64,000 bases of DNA from Crocinitomicaceae bacterium. GTDB taxonomy: Bacteria > Bacteroidota > Bacteroidia > Flavobacteriales_D > Crocinitomicaceae. Position 1 is the stretch's first letter. Every line of letters starts with the position of its first letter. Position numbers and translations under genes: made by a program. The notes beneath the pieces were generated by a model. It was not told where the DNA came from and did not search any database. It was given only the letters and a program-made list of their open reading frames with translations. Where the stretch lies: the NCBI GenBank assembly GCA_028689775.1, contig JAQVCM010000010.1, forward strand, positions 62,001-126,000, in the 5' to 3' direction. Shown piece by piece: positions 8,116 through 16,896 of the stretch.

Positions 8116-8145
8116 GTTGAAAACACCAATTTGAAGTAAGATACA

Positions 8146-9669
8146 ATGGCAAAAAGCGGAAAAAAGAGTTTAGTAGATCGATTTTTAGGTTCAGTTGAAC
8201 GAATCGGAAATATGCTTCCCCATCCAGCGACTTTGTTTGCTGGTTTTGCATTATTAGTGGTTCTTGCATCTTGGATCGCGAGTTTATTCGACTTAAGCGT
8301 CATTCATCCAGGAACTGGAGAGACAATCACCACGGTTAACTTAGTTTCTAAAGAAGGATTAAATCTGATCTTGAGCAAAATGGTGACCAACTTCACCAGT
8401 TTTGCGCCTTTGGGAACCGTTTTGGTTTCTTTATTGGGAATTGGAATTGCCGAAGGTTCTGGATTAATTGGTGCGATTCTCCGTAAAATTGTTCTTGCCG
8501 CTCCGAAGCGAATGTTGACCTTCGTAATAGTTTTTGCAGGAATTTTATCCAACACGGCCAGTGAAGTTGGATACGTATTATTAGTTCCATTAGCAGCCGT
8601 GATTTTCCAAGCTGCCGGAAGACATCCAATTGCCGGTTTGGCAGCAGCTTTTGCTGGAGTTTCTGGAGGATACAGTGCCAACTTATTATTGGGAACCATC
8701 GATCCATTGCTTGCTGGACTTTCAGAAGAAGCGGCTCGAATTTTAGATCCGACCTATTTGGTAAATCCTGCGAGTAATTATTACTTCATGTTCGTTTCTA
8801 CGTTTTTAATTGCCATTTTAGGAACATGGGTGACAGAGAAGATTGTTGTACCTAGATTGGGAGTTTATGAAGGCGAAGAGGCTGCGATGTCATTGGATTC
8901 ATTGCAGAAAAATGAAAAGAAAGGTTTACGATATGCCTTGATTGCATCTATCTTATTCACCGCGTTTATTGTTGGTGGGTTGATTCCATACGACGGTTAT
9001 TTACGTGGCGACGATGGTGGAATTTTGAAATCTCCGTTCATGTCTGGAATAGTCGCCTTCATTTTCTTGGGCGCTGGAATAGCCGGAATTGCGTACGGAA
9101 TTGGTGCGAAAACCATTAAAAATGATTCAGATGTGATGAAAGGAATGTCCAAATCGATGGAAACCTTGGGTTCTTACATTGTTCTGGTATTCTTCGCTGC
9201 GCAGTTCGTTGCCTATTTCAACTGGACAAACCTTGGATTAATATTCGCAGTCAGCGGAGCTGAGGTGCTAAAAAGTTCGGGTCTGGGACCAATTCCCTTG
9301 ATGTTGAGTTTTGTGGTCGTTTCGGCATTAATCAACCTGATTATGGGAAGCGCTTCCGCCAAATGGGCGATCATGGCACCGATTTTCATTCCGATGTTTA
9401 TGTTGTTGGGCTATTCGCCAGAATTGGTGCAAGTGGCCTATCGAGTAGGAGACAGTGTTACGAATATTATATCTCCAATGATGTCGTACTTCGCATTGAT
9501 TGTCGCCTTCATGCAACGCTACGACAAGAAAGCAGGAATTGGAACCATCGTTTCTTCCATGTTGCCGTATTCAATGGTTTTCTTTATCGGATGGTCAATT
9601 TTATTGATGATTTGGATTTTATTAGGCTTGCCACTCGGACCAGGTGCGCAATTGCACGTGAATTTGTAA
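8146..9669 (+). CDS. AbgT family transporter
   Basis: A 507-aa polytopic inner-membrane protein of the AbgT family, known for p-aminobenzoyl-glutamate uptake in E. coli and for sulfonamide efflux in other members. The N-terminus ([19 protein letters not shown]) is the conserved family start. It is followed by many hydrophobic helices, re-entrant-loop style Gly/Ser/Asn runs ([36 protein letters not shown]) and the conserved [15 protein letters not shown] and [15 protein letters not shown] segments. Length fits the family. The ATG at 8146 is preceded by a leader made largely of the 207-bp mobile element, which may alter expression. Substrate and direction of transport cannot be read from the sequence. 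Confidence 0.9.
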   Translation: MAKSGKKSLVDRFLGSVERIGNMLPHPATLFAGFALLVVLASWIASLFDLSVIHPGTGETITTVNLVSKEGLNLILSKMVTNFTSFAPLGTVLVSLLGIGIAEGSGLIGAILRKIVLAAPKRMLTFVIVFAGILSNTASEVGYVLLVPLAAVIFQAAGRHPIAGLAAAFAGVSGGYSANLLLGTIDPLLAGLSEEAARILDPTYLVNPASNYYFMFVSTFLIAILGTWVTEKIVVPRLGVYEGEEAAMSLDSLQKNEKKGLRYALIASILFTAFIVGGLIPYDGYLRGDDGGILKSPFMSGIVAFIFLGAGIAGIAYGIGAKTIKNDSDVMKGMSKSMETLGSYIVLVFFAAQFVAYFNWTNLGLIFAVSGAEVLKSSGLGPIPLMLSFVVVSALINLIMGSASAKWAIMAPIFIPMFMLLGYSPELVQVAYRVGDSVTNIISPMMSYFALIVAFMQRYDKKAGIGTIVSSMLPYSMVFFIGWSILLMIWILLGLPLGPGAQLHVNL

Positions 9670-9696
9670 AATGAATGCGTTTTTATTTCAAAACCC

Positions 9697-10368
9697 TTAT
9701 TTCAAAATCATCCCATCAATCATCTCCACAATTCGGTCGCTTTTCTTTGCGAAATCATCGTCGTGGGTAACTGCGATAATCGTCTGACCATATTCATCAG
9801 CAAGTTCACGGAAAATATTAAAAACGATGTCGGTATTTTTACTATCCAAATTTCCCGTCGGTTCATCGCCCATAATAATCAGCGGATCGTTGATCAATGC
9901 TCTAGCAATGGCAACGCGTTGTTGTTGTCCACCTGATAATTTACTCGCGGGTTTCAACGCTTGATCTTCAATTCCCAAAACCCTCAATTTCTCGTACGCT
10001 CGGGCTTCAATTTCTTCAGTTGAATATTTCCCTAATTTCAAAGCAGGAATCATCACGTTTTTTAGACAACTGAACTCTCCCAATAAGTAATGAAACTGAA
10101 AAACAAATCCAATTTTCTCATTCCGAATCGCTGCCAGTTCATCGATGGAAAGGTTGTTCATCAATTGATTGTCAATGAATAAATTGCCAGTATAATCTCT
10201 GTCCATCGTGGAAAGAATGTACAACAAAGTTGATTTTCCACAACCAGATTTCCCCATCAATGTCAGCAATTCTCCACGCCGCACTTCAAATGAAATGTCC
10301 TTCAGAACCTGAAATTCATTTGGCTCGTGGAAAAATTTATTGATGTTTTCGGTTTTTAAAATCGGCAT
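9697..10368 (-). CDS. ABC transporter ATP-binding protein (LolD/MacB type)
   Basis: A 223-aa ATPase. Motifs in order: Walker A GKSGCGKST, Q-loop FQFHYLLGEF, signature LSGGQQQRVAIARAL, Walker B LIIMGDEPTGNLDSKN and switch His in AVTHDD. The D-E-P-T-G-N-L-D sequence and small size put it with the LolD/MacB/FtsE ATPases that partner FtsX-type permeases. It is the last gene of a four-gene minus-strand operon (TolC, adaptor, permease, ATPase), starting 11 nt after the permease stop. Together they should form a tripartite mechanotransmission exporter that moves a periplasmic substrate out through TolC. Substrate unknown. Confidence 0.92.
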   Translation of the reverse strand: MPILKTENINKFFHEPNEFQVLKDISFEVRRGELLTLMGKSGCGKSTLLYILSTMDRDYTGNLFIDNQLMNNLSIDELAAIRNEKIGFVFQFHYLLGEFSCLKNVMIPALKLGKYSTEEIEARAYEKLRVLGIEDQALKPASKLSGGQQQRVAIARALINDPLIIMGDEPTGNLDSKNTDIVFNIFRELADEYGQTIIAVTHDDDFAKKSDRIVEMIDGMILK

Positions 10369-10379
10369 GTTCTTAATTT

Positions 10380-11603
10380 TTATCTTCTAAAAATGTCTAC
10401 GGGATCGACTCTTGCTGCTTTGCGTGCTGGGAAATATCCTGCGAAAAAGGTGATGATTAATCCGAAAATGATTCCGCGAATAAAGACGGTAAAATCATAT
10501 TCAATTGGAAAATATCCGATATCTCCGCCAACGTGAATGTGTTTCAAGGTATTGATTAGGATAGCGGCGAGAATAACTCCGCCAATTACGCCGATAATTC
10601 CAATCGTCAATGCTTGTGTTACGAAAATCCGAATCACATCTTTTCCTTTAAAACCCATCGCTTTTAGAATGGCAATGTCGTTGATCTTTTGATTTACAGT
10701 CATATTCAGAATGTTGTAGATTCCAAATCCTGCGACCAATAATATCAAGTAAGAAATCAAGCCAGAAACAATTCGTCTCATCTTATTTCCAGTCACGATC
10801 GAATTGTTTGCTTCTTGCCAACTCTGCGCTTTGTATCCAGTTAACTGCGTGATTTCTTCACCAATTGCTTCGGCTTCGTCCGGATTTTTGATGTTCACAC
10901 TGATGTCGGTAATGTAAAGCGGACCTTCTTTTTGCAGTTGTTGCGCGGAAGCCAGGTTGATGTAGGATTTGGTTTCGTCTAGTGCCTTTACGTTGGATCG
11001 AAAGATGGCAATTACCTTAAAAGTTCTATTCACGCCTTTTGCAGAAGTAATGTTGATGTTGTTTCCAACTGCTAGATTCATTTTAGAAGAAATCCCAACA
11101 CCAATCACAATTCCATTTGGATTGGAAGCCAAAGATTCAAAATTTCCATCTACAATCGATGAATTGATGTCGTACATTGCATTTGCTTCAGCTGGTTTTA
11201 CTCCAACAGCCATTCCAGATATCTGAGATTTTCCATTGTTATAAAAAACAGACGAATTGACTTGTGGAGTAACAACCGTCACGTTTTTATTCTTTAAAAT
11301 AGTTTCCGTTACCAAATTTGGATTAATAATCGTATTGCTTTTTGGCGCTACTTTTGGATTGGTGATCAAGTATTTTGTTTTCGAATCGCTGACCAATTCT
11401 TTACTAATTTTATCATCTTTGTAAACACGAATGTGCGCATTGTTTTTGAAAATAACGGCAGTGGAACTTCTGTCCAAAGCCAACATCAGTGAATTCATAA
11501 AAATGTAAACCGCCATTCCCAACAAAACACCAATTGCCGCGACCGCCGTCTGACGTTTGTCAACGAGAATATAGGTTTTGGCAATGTCCGTATTGATATT
11601 CAT
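10380..11603 (-). CDS. FtsX/MacB-type ABC transporter permease
   Basis: A 407-aa inner-membrane permease. It has the type VII ABC layout: one N-terminal helix (AAIGVLLGMAVYIFMNSLML), a periplasmic domain of about 220 residues, then three C-terminal helices (LISYLILLVAGFGIYNILNM; a Gly-Ile-Val-rich helix; IFGLIITFFAGYFPA). The cytoplasmic loop INDIAILKAMGFKGKD and the ending ARVDPVDIFRR are characteristic FtsX/LolC motifs. Its adaptor ends 5 nt upstream and its ATPase starts 11 nt downstream. Unlike E. coli MacB, where ATPase and permease are fused, they are separate here. Confidence 0.9.
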   Translation of the reverse strand: MNINTDIAKTYILVDKRQTAVAAIGVLLGMAVYIFMNSLMLALDRSSTAVIFKNNAHIRVYKDDKISKELVSDSKTKYLITNPKVAPKSNTIINPNLVTETILKNKNVTVVTPQVNSSVFYNNGKSQISGMAVGVKPAEANAMYDINSSIVDGNFESLASNPNGIVIGVGISSKMNLAVGNNINITSAKGVNRTFKVIAIFRSNVKALDETKSYINLASAQQLQKEGPLYITDISVNIKNPDEAEAIGEEITQLTGYKAQSWQEANNSIVTGNKMRRIVSGLISYLILLVAGFGIYNILNMTVNQKINDIAILKAMGFKGKDVIRIFVTQALTIGIIGVIGGVILAAILINTLKHIHVGGDIGYFPIEYDFTVFIRGIIFGLIITFFAGYFPARKAARVDPVDIFRR

Positions 11604-11607
11604 TTCT

Positions 11608-12693
11608 TTATTTCTTTAGCGGTAAAAGGTAATCGTCTTTAGAAATTCCTCCCAACACTTCAACGTAATCTGAAGAAATAATTCCTGTTTTAATAATCAC
11701 AGTTTCTTTCTGTCCTTTCACATTGACGCGGTTGCCAAAATCCATTAAATCTCTTGGGATTAACAAAGCGTTTTTCTTTTCGCTCGTCAAAATATTGGCT
11801 TCCAGTTGTGTTCCGTAAAACGCGATGTTCAGCTGTTCTTCAAATATCGCTTTACAAATAAACGATTGACTTTTCTCGTCAAATGCTGCGAGAATTTCTG
11901 TGATTTTAGCATTGTAAATTTTATCCTTGTCGGTATTCAATTTCACAAAAACCGTCTGACCAATTTTGATTTTAGCAATGCTTGTTTCGTCCACATTCAA
12001 AACGGCTTCAATTTGTTTAGAATCAGCAATGGTTGCAATCACATCGCCTTTTTTGACATAATCTCCGTTGGATTTTAATTTTGCGATGACTGTTCCATTT
12101 TGTGGAACTACGAGGTTGTTGTATTGCTGAGAAACTTGATTCGCCTTCAGTTGACCTTTGGTGGTGATGTAATTTTGCTTGGCTTGTTGTTGCAATTGTG
12201 CGTAATTTTTTTTCAATGCATTCAAATTCGATTTGGAACTTTCTGCTGCCAATTTATAATTTTCATACTCCGATTTTGAAACACTTTGGGTTTTGTAAAG
12301 CCGCGCATAACGTTCTGCTTGAACTTGATCTTGTTTGTATTTGGATTCTGCGAAATCAATGTTTTGCTGAACTTGTTGCAAAGCGGGTGAATTGCTGGTC
12401 ATGTTTTCCAAATTGATCGACAATTGTTCTTTGGCAGTTTGTGTGTTCACCAAATTAGTTGGATTATCAATGTTTGCCAAAACTTTCCCAGTTGCAACAG
12501 TATTTCCAATTTCAAAATCAACGTTGGAAAGTACACCGTCTGTTTGAGCAGTCAAATTGTAACTGTTTTTCCATTCTAAATTTCCAGAAGCAAAAACGAG
12601 TTCCTTGATATCCTGAACAATGGGCTGAGTTCCTTCTTCCTTTCCACAAGAAAAGAGCAGCAATGCGAGAAAGATGGTGCTGATTAATTTCAT
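11608..12693 (-). CDS. efflux periplasmic adaptor, HlyD/MacA-like lipoprotein
   Basis: A 361-aa membrane-fusion protein. The start at 12693 is chosen because it follows the upstream stop (12698) and opens a lipoprotein signal with a lipobox (ALLLFSCGKEE). A longer reading from 12756 would overlap tolC. The order is a half-lipoyl segment, a long coiled coil rich in Q/K/A (about residues 90-185) and a second lipoyl half (PQNGTVIAKLKSNGDYVKKGD), then beta-barrel and membrane-proximal parts. It should bridge the FtsX-type permease to the outer-membrane TolC channel. Confidence 0.88.
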   Translation of the reverse strand: MKLISTIFLALLLFSCGKEEGTQPIVQDIKELVFASGNLEWKNSYNLTAQTDGVLSNVDFEIGNTVATGKVLANIDNPTNLVNTQTAKEQLSINLENMTSNSPALQQVQQNIDFAESKYKQDQVQAERYARLYKTQSVSKSEYENYKLAAESSKSNLNALKKNYAQLQQQAKQNYITTKGQLKANQVSQQYNNLVVPQNGTVIAKLKSNGDYVKKGDVIATIADSKQIEAVLNVDETSIAKIKIGQTVFVKLNTDKDKIYNAKITEILAAFDEKSQSFICKAIFEEQLNIAFYGTQLEANILTSEKKNALLIPRDLMDFGNRVNVKGQKETVIIKTGIISSDYVEVLGGISKDDYLLPLKK

Positions 12694-12697
12694 AATC

Positions 12698-14011
12698 CTA
12701 ATATTTATTGTTGATGTCAATTTTGCTTTTGTTAAATCCGACGTTTGCCAATGCACTGACCAAATTCAGTTTAGCGATCAGTAAGTCGTTGTGAGAAATC
12801 AGTAATTTATCCAGTGCCAAAATATTTTCTTGGTACTGATTGAAATTCTTGTTGTACGTATCTTGTTTTAAATCCACGATTTTTCTAAAATTTCGAACTT
12901 GACTAAGCGCTTTTTCGTAATCTAAAATCAATTGACGGTTTTTGGTTTCCGTTTCTTTGATCGCATGTTCCGCATTGGATTTCAAGATCAAATTTTGATA
13001 TTTCTTGTTTTGAGAAGCGGCAACTTTAGAAACGGTTGTCGGTAAATCCATGCTGAGCTTCAAGCCTAAATAACTGTAATCAATCCAGCGTGAATCGTTG
13101 CTAAAATAGCTGGTATTGCTCAAGTTTTGCCAATTAAAAGCGGAAACAAATGATAGCGTTGGAATGTTTTGAAAACGCGATATTTTCAATTCTTGTTCCA
13201 TGGAAAGGATTTTTAAATTGGCATCCTGAATCGCCAAAGAACTTGTTGTTGGATTGCTTGGACTTGCGTTTTCGTAATTTTCCAAGTCTTCAAGAAGGCT
13301 AGGAGTGATGCTGTTTTCAAAATAAAGCGACAAACTTTCCTGCTGAATTTTTAAATTCAAACGAAGTTGTTCCAAGTTATCTTGCAAGCGAATTAAATTG
13401 ACTTCCGCTTCGTTGACATCTTGTTTTCTGCCGACTTCTTCATTGAAACGATTTTGAGTGATTCTGAAAATCGTATCCGCAGAACCAATATTTTGTTCCA
13501 CAATTTTAATTTGTTCTTGAAAAGAAAGCATGTTGAAATAAATGGAATTGATCTGATTGTAAATGTTTTGCTCGTTCATTTTATTTTGAACGGCTGTCAA
13601 TTCCTGATTAATTTTAGAAGCTTTGACCTGTGAAATGTTGCTTAAATTCAAGATTTCAAACTGCGGTTGAATATTGAAAACCGTGGAATACCGCTGACCA
13701 GTTGTGATTTCCCGAAACGTTCCTGGCTGACCAAAAACTTCGCCTGGCATCACAATCACTTGTTGATTGAAATTATCCAACGCTTGAACAGAAACTGGAA
13801 TCCGCGGATTAAAAATGTTTCCCCAAGCCGATTTTCGTGTTAAATCAGCGAGTTGCGTTTGAATTTCGGCATTGTAAAAGTTGAAGTTTTTTTCCTTGGT
13901 AAAGCTTAAAACTTCTTCGAGATTTTTGAATGATCTTTGTTCTTGCGCGCTTACCGTGTGCGAAAAAGCGAGGTAAATGAGAAAAATGTATACATTTAGA
14001 GTTTTATTCAT
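12698..14011 (-). CDS. TolC family outer-membrane efflux protein
   Basis: A 437-aa protein. The ATG at 14011 gives a signal peptide (MNKTLNVYIFLIYLAFSH, cleavage near VSAQ); an in-frame ATG at 14032 is an alternative. The mature protein is mostly long alpha-helices with repeated Q/N/E/K heptads (for example RFNEEVGRKQDVNEAEVNLI), the layout of the TolC/OEP family. It heads the four-gene exporter operon and its stop lies 4 nt before the adaptor start. The restriction endonuclease gene ends only 58 nt upstream on the same strand. I found no clear promoter in that gap, so read-through from the restriction-modification cassette is possible. Confidence 0.88.
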   Translation of the reverse strand: MNKTLNVYIFLIYLAFSHTVSAQEQRSFKNLEEVLSFTKEKNFNFYNAEIQTQLADLTRKSAWGNIFNPRIPVSVQALDNFNQQVIVMPGEVFGQPGTFREITTGQRYSTVFNIQPQFEILNLSNISQVKASKINQELTAVQNKMNEQNIYNQINSIYFNMLSFQEQIKIVEQNIGSADTIFRITQNRFNEEVGRKQDVNEAEVNLIRLQDNLEQLRLNLKIQQESLSLYFENSITPSLLEDLENYENASPSNPTTSSLAIQDANLKILSMEQELKISRFQNIPTLSFVSAFNWQNLSNTSYFSNDSRWIDYSYLGLKLSMDLPTTVSKVAASQNKKYQNLILKSNAEHAIKETETKNRQLILDYEKALSQVRNFRKIVDLKQDTYNKNFNQYQENILALDKLLISHNDLLIAKLNLVSALANVGFNKSKIDINNKY

Positions 14012-14069
14012 CGTGCTGACTCTCTTGTTCATTATAGTAATTGTTGGTCTCACTCTAAAGCTAAATTTC

Positions 14070-15134
14070 TTATACAAGAATTAGTTTAGAAAGTATTTTT
14101 TTGACATTTAAGTGTTTAGCATCTGGAATTTTCTTAGAGTTTTGATTGACAAGATTTATCCAATCGAAAATCTTTTTGCTTTCGTTTGTTTTTATTCCCC
14201 AATATTCTGAGAGTTCGTAAGCAGATGTATTAATTATATTTTCTAAAATTTGAGGAACGTGAGTAAATAAATTTAACAAAATTCTAGGTACCTTTTGATA
14301 TACAATTTTACCATTTATAAAATTTGTCTTACCACCAGCAGTAAATAAATCTCTAACATTTGGGCAAACGACACCTTCACTGGTGACTAACCATATTGCT
14401 AGTCTACCAAATTTATCACTGCTGTTACTGAAAAGCTCTGGAAAATAAGCCATTGCTTTAAATTTTAAATCTAATTTTTCTTCTTTTGATAAATTGTTCC
14501 AGATTTTAATTACAATATTGCTCGATTTGTTATTGGCATTAGAATCCATCCACCATAATTCATCACCAGGTTTTAATTTGCTTTTATAGTAGTCTACAAT
14601 TGGCTTAATAGTATTTTCTTCTTTTCTTAATGTATCATATGACATATTAATTTTATCAAAAATAGTTTTACCTTTTTCCAAGTTCATATCAATTAAATAT
14701 CTAGGAGAATGCGTAACTACAACTTCTGATAAAACTTCTTCGTATGGACGAGATCTGAATTCAATTGGAGAAGCAAGTTTTGCAAAAAGCATAAATATTC
14801 GTTCTACATCATCTACTCGTGTGCTTTCAAGAACACTATTTCCAGTAGTCTTCCAGTGATCCTTAGTAGTTGTTTTTACTTCAATACCGTAATATTTTTT
14901 CGCAACAATATCTGGAAATTTTTGTCCACCAATAAGTTCAATACTGTTTTCAAAGACAGTTCCAACTGCTAAATCAGCCATTACGTCTTTAACAAATGGC
15001 TCTAAATCTCTGCCTAAAAGTTTTGAAACTTTTGTAGGGTTTTTTTGCGCATGATTATTTAATTCAGATGTGGTAGATTCTAAAAGCAAGTCAAATTCAT
15101 TTCGCTCGGTTTCTGAGTTTATTGATATAATCAT
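14070..15134 (-). CDS. type II restriction endonuclease, PD-(D/E)xK fold (putative)
   Basis: A 354-aa protein with the nuclease core GGQKFPDIVAKKYYGIEVKT, giving P-D75 followed by E85-x-K87. That is the PD-(D/E)xK catalytic triad of most type II restriction enzymes. The rest resembles no domain I can name; the aromatic-rich C-terminus may hold specificity. It starts 2 nt after the stop of the cytosine methyltransferase, so the pair is translated together and the nuclease is expected to cut the site the methylase protects. The recognition sequence cannot be deduced. Its codons look more AT-rich than those of the core genes, consistent with horizontal acquisition. Confidence 0.8.
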   Translation of the reverse strand: MIISINSETERNEFDLLLESTTSELNNHAQKNPTKVSKLLGRDLEPFVKDVMADLAVGTVFENSIELIGGQKFPDIVAKKYYGIEVKTTTKDHWKTTGNSVLESTRVDDVERIFMLFAKLASPIEFRSRPYEEVLSEVVVTHSPRYLIDMNLEKGKTIFDKINMSYDTLRKEENTIKPIVDYYKSKLKPGDELWWMDSNANNKSSNIVIKIWNNLSKEEKLDLKFKAMAYFPELFSNSSDKFGRLAIWLVTSEGVVCPNVRDLFTAGGKTNFINGKIVYQKVPRILLNLFTHVPQILENIINTSAYELSEYWGIKTNESKKIFDWINLVNQNSKKIPDAKHLNVKKILSKLILV

Positions 15135-15136
15135 TT

Positions 15137-16498
15137 TTATTTTTTAAAATATAAATCCCAAACTTCTTCGATTCTTTTTGCTAAATTATATGCAAGCAAA
15201 GGAGGAACTGCATTCCCAATTATTTTATACGCTTGGGATGGACTTAATAAGAATGAACCTTTCCTTCCGTTTTTATTCTCAATTACAAACTCATAATCAG
15301 GAGGGAATGTTTGAATTAAAGCACATTCTCGAACTGTAAGACGTCTTTCTTTCATTCCGTTTTTCAGTTCTTTTTCTATTATTCCTCCGTTTTCTTTTGA
15401 AAGCCTTCTGAACTCTATGTTGCCATGATGCTCTGAACGTATAGTTGGCGAAATGCCATCAAGTTTGATTTCGGTTTGACCTTGACAATGTTTTCCCATG
15501 AATTTTGCCTTTGAGTAAAACTTTTGAGATAAATCTAATGTTACTTCTGGTTCAACTATATTTTTAAATACCTCTTTCAACTGAACAAAATCCTTTAAGT
15601 TTTCTCCTTTTATATTAAAAGAATGAGTTGGTTTTGGATAAGGATTATACTGTTCAGAAATGTTTTTTTTCTGAAGTTCAGCTAAAACACCTTTGTTTAA
15701 TGCAGATTTTTTAATTCCAATAAAAATTACTCTTTCTCTTGATTGTGGGACACCAAAATTTGCAGAGTGCAACACTTGAGGATCTAAAACAATATAGTCA
15801 TTGCCATTTGCAGAAGAAAAGTCATTTTGAATAATTTTTTTTACATTTTCAAGATTTACTAGACCTTTTACATTTTCAGCAATGAAGATTTTCGGTTGGC
15901 TTATTTCGATAACTTCTTTCATCCACATGTAAAGTTGACCTCTAGTTTCAATAGAAGCTGTATTATCGTCTGTAGCGGTTCCTTTATGGGTTTTGTGAGA
16001 CTCAAATCCTTTTCTTTTCCCTGCAATACTAAAGTCTTGACAAGGAAAACCACCCGTAACAACATCAACTTCTTCAGGAAAGACATTAACGCCTTCACGA
16101 TACATCTTAACTAAATCTACTATGCTTTCTTGATGGAAATCTTCTGGAACATGTCCTCTTTTTAAAAAATAGTTTACCCATGCATTTCGTGCATCAATTA
16201 ATATGTCATTTGCAAAAACTGTTTTAAATTTTGTTTTTTTTAATTTAACAAAACCAGTTTTCATTTTCTGTTCAATAAAGTGAGGTGTTAATTTCTCATT
16301 AACCGAAGATTCTAATACGTCAAACCCTCCTTCAAACCCTAGATCCATTCCACCGCAACCAGAGAATAGTGAAAGAACATTGAGTGTGTCTTTATTAACT
16401 GTCTTTGTGTTAGTTGAAGTTGTTTTTGGATAATAAAAAATATCTAATTGTGGTTCCTGAGCAACATTTACGTTTATATCACTTAATTCATTCTCCAT
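15137..16498 (-). CDS. DNA (cytosine-5) methyltransferase of a type II R-M system
   Basis: A 453-aa C5-cytosine methylase with motifs in canonical order: I, LSLFSGCGGMDLGFEGGF (binds AdoMet); IV, GGFPCQDFSIAGKRKGF with the catalytic Pro-Cys; VI, FIAENVKGLV; VIII, FGVPQSRERVIFIG; IX, RRLTVRECALIQTFP; X, AYKIIGNAVPPLLAYNLA. Motifs I and IV are separated by more residues than in minimal enzymes, and the variable target-recognition region lies between VIII and IX. It sits between a small XRE regulator (3-nt gap) and the nuclease (2-nt gap), the classic regulator-methylase-nuclease order. It protects host DNA from the partner endonuclease. Confidence 0.95.
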   Translation of the reverse strand: MENELSDINVNVAQEPQLDIFYYPKTTSTNTKTVNKDTLNVLSLFSGCGGMDLGFEGGFDVLESSVNEKLTPHFIEQKMKTGFVKLKKTKFKTVFANDILIDARNAWVNYFLKRGHVPEDFHQESIVDLVKMYREGVNVFPEEVDVVTGGFPCQDFSIAGKRKGFESHKTHKGTATDDNTASIETRGQLYMWMKEVIEISQPKIFIAENVKGLVNLENVKKIIQNDFSSANGNDYIVLDPQVLHSANFGVPQSRERVIFIGIKKSALNKGVLAELQKKNISEQYNPYPKPTHSFNIKGENLKDFVQLKEVFKNIVEPEVTLDLSQKFYSKAKFMGKHCQGQTEIKLDGISPTIRSEHHGNIEFRRLSKENGGIIEKELKNGMKERRLTVRECALIQTFPPDYEFVIENKNGRKGSFLLSPSQAYKIIGNAVPPLLAYNLAKRIEEVWDLYFKK

Positions 16499-16501
16499 AA
16501 T

Positions 16502-16810
16502 TTAACTTTTTAAATAATTGTTTTTCAAATATTTTACTTTTTCTTCTGCTACTTTCAGGACTTTACTTGCACATTCTTCATTAACTATTTCGTATGCAAT
16601 TTTGTCACTCATAAATTGGATATACAAATCCTCGTGATCGAGTTTTAAAATTTCAGCAAGTTTTACGATGTTTTCTTTTGAAGCTTTTCGTTCATTACGT
16701 TCAATCTTGCTCAAAATAGCTTGATCAATGTCTAAATGAGATGCTACATGCCGGAGCAATAAGCCTAAGTCTTCTCTTTTAGCTCTAATTATTTGACCTA
16801 CTGTTTCCAT
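16502..16810 (-). CDS. XRE-family regulator of the R-M cassette (C-protein-like)
   Basis: A 102-aa DNA-binding protein. The ATG at 16810 is chosen; an earlier in-frame TTG at 16831 lies inside the operator palindrome and is unlikely to start translation. The helix-turn-helix covers about residues 5-60 (VGQIIRAKREDLGLLLRHVA, then SHLDIDQAILSKIERNERK). A helical tail follows, longer than that of the smallest C proteins. It is the first gene of the R-M operon and its own promoter carries a perfect palindrome over the -7 element. I infer autoregulation that would time methylase and nuclease expression. Confidence 0.85.
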   Translation of the reverse strand: METVGQIIRAKREDLGLLLRHVASHLDIDQAILSKIERNERKASKENIVKLAEILKLDHEDLYIQFMSDKIAYEIVNEECASKVLKVAEEKVKYLKNNYLKS

Positions 16811-16824
16811 TTGAATTATTTTTC

Positions 16825-16841
16825 TTGACAATATTTGTCAA
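16825..16841. promoter_or_regulatory. palindromic operator of the R-M regulator
   Basis: TTGACA-ATATT-TGTCAA is a perfect 6-bp inverted repeat with a 5-nt spacer. It overlaps the last three bases of the -7 element on the minus strand and covers the expected transcription start, where a bound regulator would repress. The binding protein is inferred to be the adjacent XRE regulator. Confidence 0.65.
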
Positions 16842-16870
16842 ATATAACTCGTCATTATTCAAGATACAAA
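16839..16870 (-). promoter_or_regulatory. promoter of the R-M operon (TTTG-N20-TATATTTG)
   Basis: Read on the minus strand, TTTG (16870-16867), a 20-nt spacer and TATATTTG (16846-16839) match the Bacteroidota promoter consensus without mismatch. The -7 ends 28 nt before the ATG at 16810. Confidence 0.65.
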
Positions 16871-16896
16871 CTATTATTGATTATTCTCGTATTTCA

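Noticed and set aside
8304..8699. Long minus-strand ORF inside the AbgT gene
   Set aside because: It is a complementary-strand shadow of a strongly conserved transporter gene.
16811..16831. N-terminal extension of the XRE regulator from a TTG start
   Set aside because: The TTG lies inside the operator palindrome; the ATG at 16810 fits the family start and leaves a 28-nt promoter-to-start distance.
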